From positions 1 to 52,838 of the forward strand of contig NZ_AXAP01000060.1 in NCBI RefSeq assembly GCF_000472865.1: a DNA stretch of 52,838 bases, in the 5' to 3' direction. A program made the translations under genes and the position numbers. Positions 48,456 through 52,838 of this stretch are shown here, in pieces. The notes under the pieces were generated by a model. It searched no databases, was not told the origin of the DNA, and worked only from the letters and a program-made list of their open reading frames with translations. The stretch's first letter is position 1; each line of letters starts with the position of its first letter. This DNA is from Bradyrhizobium elkanii WSM2783 (GTDB lineage: Bacteria > Pseudomonadota > Alphaproteobacteria > Rhizobiales > Xanthobacteraceae).

Positions 48456-49775
48456 ATGGCTTTTCGACAGTTCGGCGCTGCAGCGGCAATCGCGGTCGCA
48501 CTGGCATTCGGCGCTTCGCCGGCATTTGCGGTGACCGAGATCCAGTGGTGGCACGCCATGACCGGCGGCAACAACGACGTCGTGGTCAAGCTCGCCAATG
48601 ACTTCAATGCATCGCAAAGCGAGTACAAGGTCGTTCCGACCTACAAGGGCGGCTATGCTGATACAATGAATGCCGGCATTGCCGCGTTCCGCGCCGGCAA
48701 CGCGCCCCACATCATGCAGGTCTTCGAGGTCGGCACCGCCACCATGATGGCGGCCACCGGCGCGATCAAGCCTGTCTATAAGCTGATGCAGGAGGCCGGC
48801 GAGAAATTCGATACGAGCGGCTACCTGCCTGCGATCACCGGCTACTACTCGACCTCGAAAGGCGAGATGCTGTCCTTCCCCTTCAACTCGTCCTCGACGG
48901 TGATGTGGGTCAATCTCGACGCCCTGAAGAAGGCTGATATCGCCGAGATTCCGAAGACCTGGCCGGACGTGTTCGCCGCGGCAAAAAAATTGAAGGCCGC
49001 CGGCTACAGCAATTGCGGCTTCTCCAACGCCTGGGCGACCTGGGTCAATCTCGAGCAGCTCTCGGCCTGGCACAACGTGCCGCTGGCCAGCAAGGCCAAC
49101 GGGCTCGACGGCTTTGACACCGTGCTGCAGTTCAACGGACCGCTGCAGGTCAAGCATCTCGAAAATCTGGTCGAGCTGCAGAAGGACAAGACCTACGACT
49201 ATTCCGGCCGCACCAACGCCGGCGAGGGCCGCTTCACGTCGGGCGAGTGCCCGATCTTCCTGACCTCGTCGGCCTTCTTCGGCAATGTGAAGTCGCAGGC
49301 CAAGTTCAACTGGACCAACGCACCGATGCCCTACTATCCCGACGCCAAGGGCGCGCCGCAAAATTCGATCATTGGCGGGGCCTCGCTGTGGGTGATGGGC
49401 GGCAAGACGCCTGCGGAATACAAGGGCGTCGCCAAGTTCCTTGCCTTCCTCTCCGATACCGACCGCCAGGTCGAGATCCACAAGGCCTCCGGCTATCTGC
49501 CGATCACCAAGGCCGCCTACGAGAAAGCGAAGGCAGAGGGCTTCTACAAGGATCAGCCTTATCTGGAGACCCCGCTGAAGGAGCTCACCAACAAGGAGCC
49601 GACCGAGAACTCGCGCGGCCTGCGCCTTGGCAACATGGTCCAGCTTCGTGACCTCTGGGCCGAAGAGATCGAGCAGGCGCTGGCCGGCAAGAAGACGGCC
49701 AAGCAGGCGCTCGATGCCGCCGTCGAGCGCGGCAACCAGATGCTCCGGCAGTTTGAAAAAACCGCTGTACGCTGA
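48456..49775 (+). CDS. ugpB: ABC importer substrate-binding protein, UgpB-like
   Basis: Periplasmic binding protein for sn-glycerol-3-phosphate or related phosphodiesters. ATG 48456 (MAFRQFGAAAAIAV), preceded by GGGAGGGG, gives 439 residues with a signal peptide ending ASPAFA (about 25). WWHAMTGGNNDVVVKLANDFN, TYKGGYADTMNAGIAAFRAG and FPFNSSSTVMWVN are typical UgpB blocks. First gene of ugpB-A-E-C. A stable hairpin follows it. Confidence 0.92.
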   Translation: MAFRQFGAAAAIAVALAFGASPAFAVTEIQWWHAMTGGNNDVVVKLANDFNASQSEYKVVPTYKGGYADTMNAGIAAFRAGNAPHIMQVFEVGTATMMAATGAIKPVYKLMQEAGEKFDTSGYLPAITGYYSTSKGEMLSFPFNSSSTVMWVNLDALKKADIAEIPKTWPDVFAAAKKLKAAGYSNCGFSNAWATWVNLEQLSAWHNVPLASKANGLDGFDTVLQFNGPLQVKHLENLVELQKDKTYDYSGRTNAGEGRFTSGECPIFLTSSAFFGNVKSQAKFNWTNAPMPYYPDAKGAPQNSIIGGASLWVMGGKTPAEYKGVAKFLAFLSDTDRQVEIHKASGYLPITKAAYEKAKAEGFYKDQPYLETPLKELTNKEPTENSRGLRLGNMVQLRDLWAEEIEQALAGKKTAKQALDAAVERGNQMLRQFEKTAVR

Positions 49776-49798
49776 GATCTCTCGCTTCATTCTGATAT

Positions 49799-49827
49799 CG
49801 TCGTCCCGGCCTTGAGCCGGGACGACG
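49799..49827. repeat. REP-like hairpin between ugpB and ugpA
   Basis: CGTCGTCCCGGC (49799-49810) and GCCGGGACGACG (49816-49827) form a perfect 12-bp stem with a CTTGA loop. It is one arm of the interspersed repeat seen complete at 23209-23327. By position it resembles the REP hairpins behind binding-protein genes that keep their mRNA in excess. Confidence 0.8.
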
Positions 49828-49843
49828 GCTGATCTGGGGTGTC

Positions 49844-50725
49844 ATGCAGAAGCAGTCGGTTTTCCAATCGAAGCTGTTGCCTTTTGCGCTGGTCGCGCCG
49901 CAGCTCGCGATCGTCCTGATCTTCTTCTATTGGCCGGCCGCGCAGGCCGTGGTGCAATCCTTCCTGCTTCAGGATGCGTTCGGACTCTCGACCAGTTTCG
50001 TCTGGTTCGAGAACTACCAGGACATCCTGAGCCAGCCGGATTATTGGGCGGCGATCGTCAGGACTTTCGTTTTCTCCTTCGCCATCGCATTCTCGTCGCT
50101 GTCGTTTGCGCTGCTGCTGGCTGTGATGGCCGACAAGCCGCTGCGCGGCGGAACGCTGTATCGCACGCTGCTGATCTGGCCCTATGCGGTCGCACCGCCG
50201 GTGGTCGGCGTGCTCTGGGTGTTCATGCTGCACCCCTCGCTCGGGATCCTGGCGCGGGGATTGCGCGGCATGGGCATCGACTGGAATCCGCTGCTCGACG
50301 GCAATCAGGCCGCGCTCCTGATCATTCTCGCCGCCGCCTGGAAGCAGATTTCCTACAATTTCCTGTTCTTCCTCGCTGGCCTGCAGAGCATTCCGAGAAG
50401 CGTGCTTGAGGCGGCCGCGATCGACGGCGCGCGCCCGATGCGGCGGTTCTGGACGGTGACGTTCCCGCTGCTGTCGCCGACCATCTTCTTCCTCCTGGTC
50501 GTCAACATCGTCTACGCCTTCTTCGACACGTTCGGTATCATCGACACGATGACGCGCGGCGGACCGGCGAAGGCCACCGAGACGATGGTGTACAGGGTCT
50601 ATGTCGACGGCCTGCTTGGCGGCAACCTCGGCGGCTCCGCGGCGCAGTCGGTGATCCTCATGATCATCGTCATCGGCCTCACGGCAGTGCAGTTCCGCTT
50701 CGTCGAGCGCAAGGTGACCTACTGA
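49844..50725 (+). CDS. ugpA: ABC importer permease, UgpA-like
   Basis: Inner-membrane permease, 293 residues, with about six transmembrane helices; the first is at about 11-33 (LLPFALVAPQLAIVLIFF). The EAA loop reads SVLEAAAIDGARPMRRFWTVTFP, in the order EAAxxDGA...F..ItfP, which contacts the ATPase. ATG 49844 follows GGGG. Its stop overlaps the ugpE start by one base (TGATG). Confidence 0.93.
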   Translation: MQKQSVFQSKLLPFALVAPQLAIVLIFFYWPAAQAVVQSFLLQDAFGLSTSFVWFENYQDILSQPDYWAAIVRTFVFSFAIAFSSLSFALLLAVMADKPLRGGTLYRTLLIWPYAVAPPVVGVLWVFMLHPSLGILARGLRGMGIDWNPLLDGNQAALLIILAAAWKQISYNFLFFLAGLQSIPRSVLEAAAIDGARPMRRFWTVTFPLLSPTIFFLLVVNIVYAFFDTFGIIDTMTRGGPAKATETMVYRVYVDGLLGGNLGGSAAQSVILMIIVIGLTAVQFRFVERKVTY

Positions 50726-51573
50726 TGGTCGAGCAGGAAGGCATCCAGCGCTACATCGCGCATGCGATCCTGTGGATCGGCATCGCGATCGTCGCGTTTC
50801 CGGTCTATCTCGCCATCGTTGCGTCCACCCAGGAAAACGCCGCGATCGCCAACGGCCAGATGTCGCTCCTGCCCGGCGGACATTTCCTTCAGACCTACTA
50901 CCAGACCATTTTTGTCGGCACGAGCGGCTCGACCCGCGAGCCGGTCGGCACCATGCTGCTCAACTCACTGGTGATGGCGCTCTCGATCGCATTCGGCAAG
51001 ATCGCGGTCTCGATCATCTCGGCCTATGCCATCGTCTATTTCCGCTTTCCGTTCCGGATGACGATGTTCTGGCTGATCTTCATCACGCTGATGCTGCCGG
51101 TCGAGGTGCGGATCTATCCGACCTACAAGACCGTCGCCGACCTGCATCTGCTCGACAGCTATGCCGGCCTCGCGCTGCCGCTGATCGCATCCGCCACCGC
51201 GACCCTGCTGTTCCGCCAGTTCTTCATGACCGTCCCCGAGGAGTTGCTCGAGGCGTCGCGGATCGACGGCGCAGGGCCGCTCAGGTTCTTCTGGGATACG
51301 CTGTTGCCGCTGTCGCGCACCAACATGGCGGCGCTGTTCGTCATCCTCTTCATCCTCGGCTGGAATCAATATCTCTGGCCGCTGTTGATCACCACGCGCG
51401 ACGACATGCAGACGATCCAGATCGGCATCCGCAAGATGATCACCACCAGCGACGCGCTGACCGAATGGCCCGTGGTGATGGCGACTGCCGTGCTCGCGAT
51501 GCTGCCGCCGGTGTTCGTGGTCGTGGTGATGCAGAAGCTGTTCGTGCGCGGACTGGTGGAGACGGAAAAGTGA
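50725..51573 (+). CDS. ugpE: ABC importer permease, UgpE-like
   Basis: Second permease, 282 residues, about six transmembrane helices, beginning HAILWIGIAIVAFPVYLAIVA. The EAA loop is ELLEASRIDGAGPLRFFWDTLLPLS. Translationally coupled to ugpA; ugpC follows after 3 bp. Confidence 0.93.
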   Translation: MVEQEGIQRYIAHAILWIGIAIVAFPVYLAIVASTQENAAIANGQMSLLPGGHFLQTYYQTIFVGTSGSTREPVGTMLLNSLVMALSIAFGKIAVSIISAYAIVYFRFPFRMTMFWLIFITLMLPVEVRIYPTYKTVADLHLLDSYAGLALPLIASATATLLFRQFFMTVPEELLEASRIDGAGPLRFFWDTLLPLSRTNMAALFVILFILGWNQYLWPLLITTRDDMQTIQIGIRKMITTSDALTEWPVVMATAVLAMLPPVFVVVVMQKLFVRGLVETEK

Positions 51574-51576
51574 GAC

Positions 51577-52665
51577 ATGGCTAACGTCACCCTCCGCAGC
51601 GTCCGCAAGACCTATCCGGGCGGCTTCGAAGCGATCAAGGGCATCGATTTCGAGGTCGGCGACGGCCAGTTGTGCGTGCTGGTCGGCCCGTCCGGCTGTG
51701 GCAAGTCGACGCTGCTGCGCATGGTGGCGGGACTGGAGACCATCACCGGCGGCGAGATCGGCATCGGCGGCCGCGTGGTCAACCGGGTCGAGCCCGCCGA
51801 TCGCGACATCGCCATGGTGTTCCAGAACTACGCGCTCTATCCGCATATGAGCGTCTACAACAACATGGCCTACGGCCTGCGCAACCGCCGCATGCCGGAG
51901 GCGGAGATCAGGACGCGCGTCGAGGAAGCCGCGCGCATCCTCGAGCTTGCCGCGATGCTCGACCGCAAACCGCGGCAGCTCTCCGGCGGCCAGCGGCAGC
52001 GCGTTGCGATGGGGCGCGCGATCGTGCGGCAGCCGAAAGTGTTCCTGTTCGACGAGCCGCTGTCGAACCTCGACGCCAAGCTGCGCATCGCGATGCGTGT
52101 CGAGATCCGCAAATTGCAGCGCCGGCTGAACACGACCTCGATCTACGTCACCCATGACCAGCTTGAGGCGATGACGCTCGCCGACATTCTCGTCGTGATG
52201 AACGGCGGCTTGGTCGAGCAGATCGGCAATCCGCTCGAAATCTACCAGAAGCCGGCGACCACCTTCGTGGCCGCCTTCATCGGCGCGCCGCCGATGAATT
52301 TGATGCCGCTGGCTTCCGAGGAGCTCAGGTCGCAGCTCGCCGGCGATATCAGTGCCAGCAAGGCCGGCATTCTCGGGATCCGGCCCGAAGACTTCGTGAT
52401 CGCGAACGAATCGGTCGCCGGCGGCATCGCGCTTGGCCTCACCGTGGAGGCGATCGAGCATGTCGGCGCCGAGACCTTCGTCTACGGCACCCGCCAGCGC
52501 GAGGAACAGGGCGTGGCCGCCAACCCCGGCGAACTGCCGCCCGGCGAGGTCATCGTCCGGGTTCCCGGCGCGACCGGCCCGGCGATCGGCGAGCGCATTC
52601 GGGCGGTCGCCCCGCGCGACAAATTGCACCTGTTCACGGCCGATGGCCGGAAACGGATCGGCTGA
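51577..52665 (+). CDS. ugpC: ABC importer ATP-binding protein, UgpC-like
   Basis: ATPase of the importer, 362 residues. Walker A is GPSGCGKST (37-45), the Q-loop is in AMVFQNYALYPHM, the signature is LSGGQRQRVAMGRAI, Walker B is FLFDEPLSNLD and the switch His is in YVTHDQLEAMTL. A C-terminal MalK/TOBE-type regulatory domain (ILGIRPEDFVI) follows. The importer is complete, but no glycerophosphodiesterase gene (ugpQ) follows; an IS630 element begins instead, so the operon could be cut short here. Confidence 0.93.
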   Translation: MANVTLRSVRKTYPGGFEAIKGIDFEVGDGQLCVLVGPSGCGKSTLLRMVAGLETITGGEIGIGGRVVNRVEPADRDIAMVFQNYALYPHMSVYNNMAYGLRNRRMPEAEIRTRVEEAARILELAAMLDRKPRQLSGGQRQRVAMGRAIVRQPKVFLFDEPLSNLDAKLRIAMRVEIRKLQRRLNTTSIYVTHDQLEAMTLADILVVMNGGLVEQIGNPLEIYQKPATTFVAAFIGAPPMNLMPLASEELRSQLAGDISASKAGILGIRPEDFVIANESVAGGIALGLTVEAIEHVGAETFVYGTRQREEQGVAANPGELPPGEVIVRVPGATGPAIGERIRAVAPRDKLHLFTADGRKRIG

Positions 52666-52670
52666 AGCCT

Positions 52671-52838
52671 AGAGCGTGTTGTTTTTTAGCGGAATCGGGA
52701 TTCCCAATTGGAGGAATTTCTGATTCAAACTCCATGCTGGGGCCGGGGGCCAGCATGGATGACGCGACCCTATTCGGAAGACATCCGCGAACTGGCGCTT
52801 AAGCGCGCTGATGCAGGCGAGACCGTTCGCTCGATTGC
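52671..52838 (+). mobile_element. IS630-family insertion sequence, left part (runs off the window)
   Basis: Begins just after ugpC at a TA (52670-52671), the target of IS630 elements. The first bases are GAGCGTGTTG. CCATGCTGG (52732-52740) and CCAGCATGG (52750-52758) form a 9-bp hairpin directly in front of the transposase ATG (52759). The exact terminal repeat cannot be checked because the other end is outside. Confidence 0.6.
52759..52838 (+). CDS. IS630-family transposase, N-terminal fragment (partial at window edge)
   Basis: ATG 52759 begins TRPYSEDIRELALKRADAGE and VRSI, the helix-turn-helix N-terminus typical of IS630 transposases in bradyrhizobia. 26 codons are visible before the edge. 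The hairpin directly before the ATG would cover the ribosome-binding region and may limit expression. Confidence 0.75.
   Translation, partial: MTRPYSEDIRELALKRADAGETVRSI

Overview
The window looks like a chromosomal segment of an alphaproteobacterium of the Bradyrhizobium / Nitrobacteraceae group. The evidence is high G+C, an Irr regulator with the bradyrhizobial GCPWHD haem-regulatory motif, typical rhizobial gene orders (fabA-fabB-fabI beside irr; mutM/ubiE-ubiB-coaBC-dut; divL-tsaE-murU-addB-addA-trxA; trpF-trpB-trpA-accD-folC; ihfB-sppA-rpsA-cmk-aroA; ugpBAEC), and many short palindromic repeat elements of the kinds scattered through Bradyrhizobium genomes. Both edges lie in transposase genes: a C-terminal fragment at the left and the N-terminus of an IS630-type transposase at the right. 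The segment may therefore be an assembly contig bounded by IS copies.

Layout. 0.3-3.8 kb: unsaturated fatty-acid synthesis genes (fabA, fabB, fabI, minus strand), divergent from irr. 3.9-12.2 kb: mostly accessory single genes (SH3 protein, D-2-hydroxyacid dehydrogenase, LysR/aldo-keto reductase pair, moeB, an exported degenerate trypsin-like protein, gamma-glutamyltransferase). 12.2-17.6 kb: mutM (minus), then ubiE-ubiB-coaBC-dut with overlapping starts. 17.7-30.4 kb: divL (pseudokinase with Tyr at the phospho-acceptor site), a TsaE-AmgK fusion, a PilZ protein, murU, addB, addA and trxA. 30.5-31.6 kb: a LigC-type DNA ligase. 31.6-38.1 kb (minus): metallophosphoesterase, folC, accD, trpA, trpB, trpF, interrupted between trpA and trpB by an antisense DUF559 gene. 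38.2-44.7 kb (minus): lapA-domain gene, ihfB, sppA, rpsA, cmk, aroA. 44.9-46.8 kb: FYDLN protein, tRNA-Ala(GGC), a broken GIY-YIG nuclease gene, ohrR/ohr. 46.9-52.7 kb: a CoA-transferase and a glycerol-3-phosphate-type ABC importer.

Most interesting signals. (1) CoaBC carries an extra N-terminal FitA/Arc-like ribbon-helix-helix domain, and a strong inverted repeat lies 14 bp before its start codon. Together they look like an antitoxin-type DNA-binding domain captured by a coenzyme A enzyme, with its operator retained. (2) A DUF559 endonuclease gene is framed by two 49-bp inverted repeats (47/49 identical) and sits antisense inside the trp operon. A repeat of the same family has been translated into a 61-residue tail on TrpF. 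(3) The divL upstream region and the addB start site contain clusters of GANTC, the CcrM cell-cycle methylation motif. (4) Several enzymes have unusual residues at key sites (FabI, aldo-keto reductase, CoaC half, AroA, AccD, the pseudo-protease).

All functional calls are by reading motifs and gene order. No database search was run.
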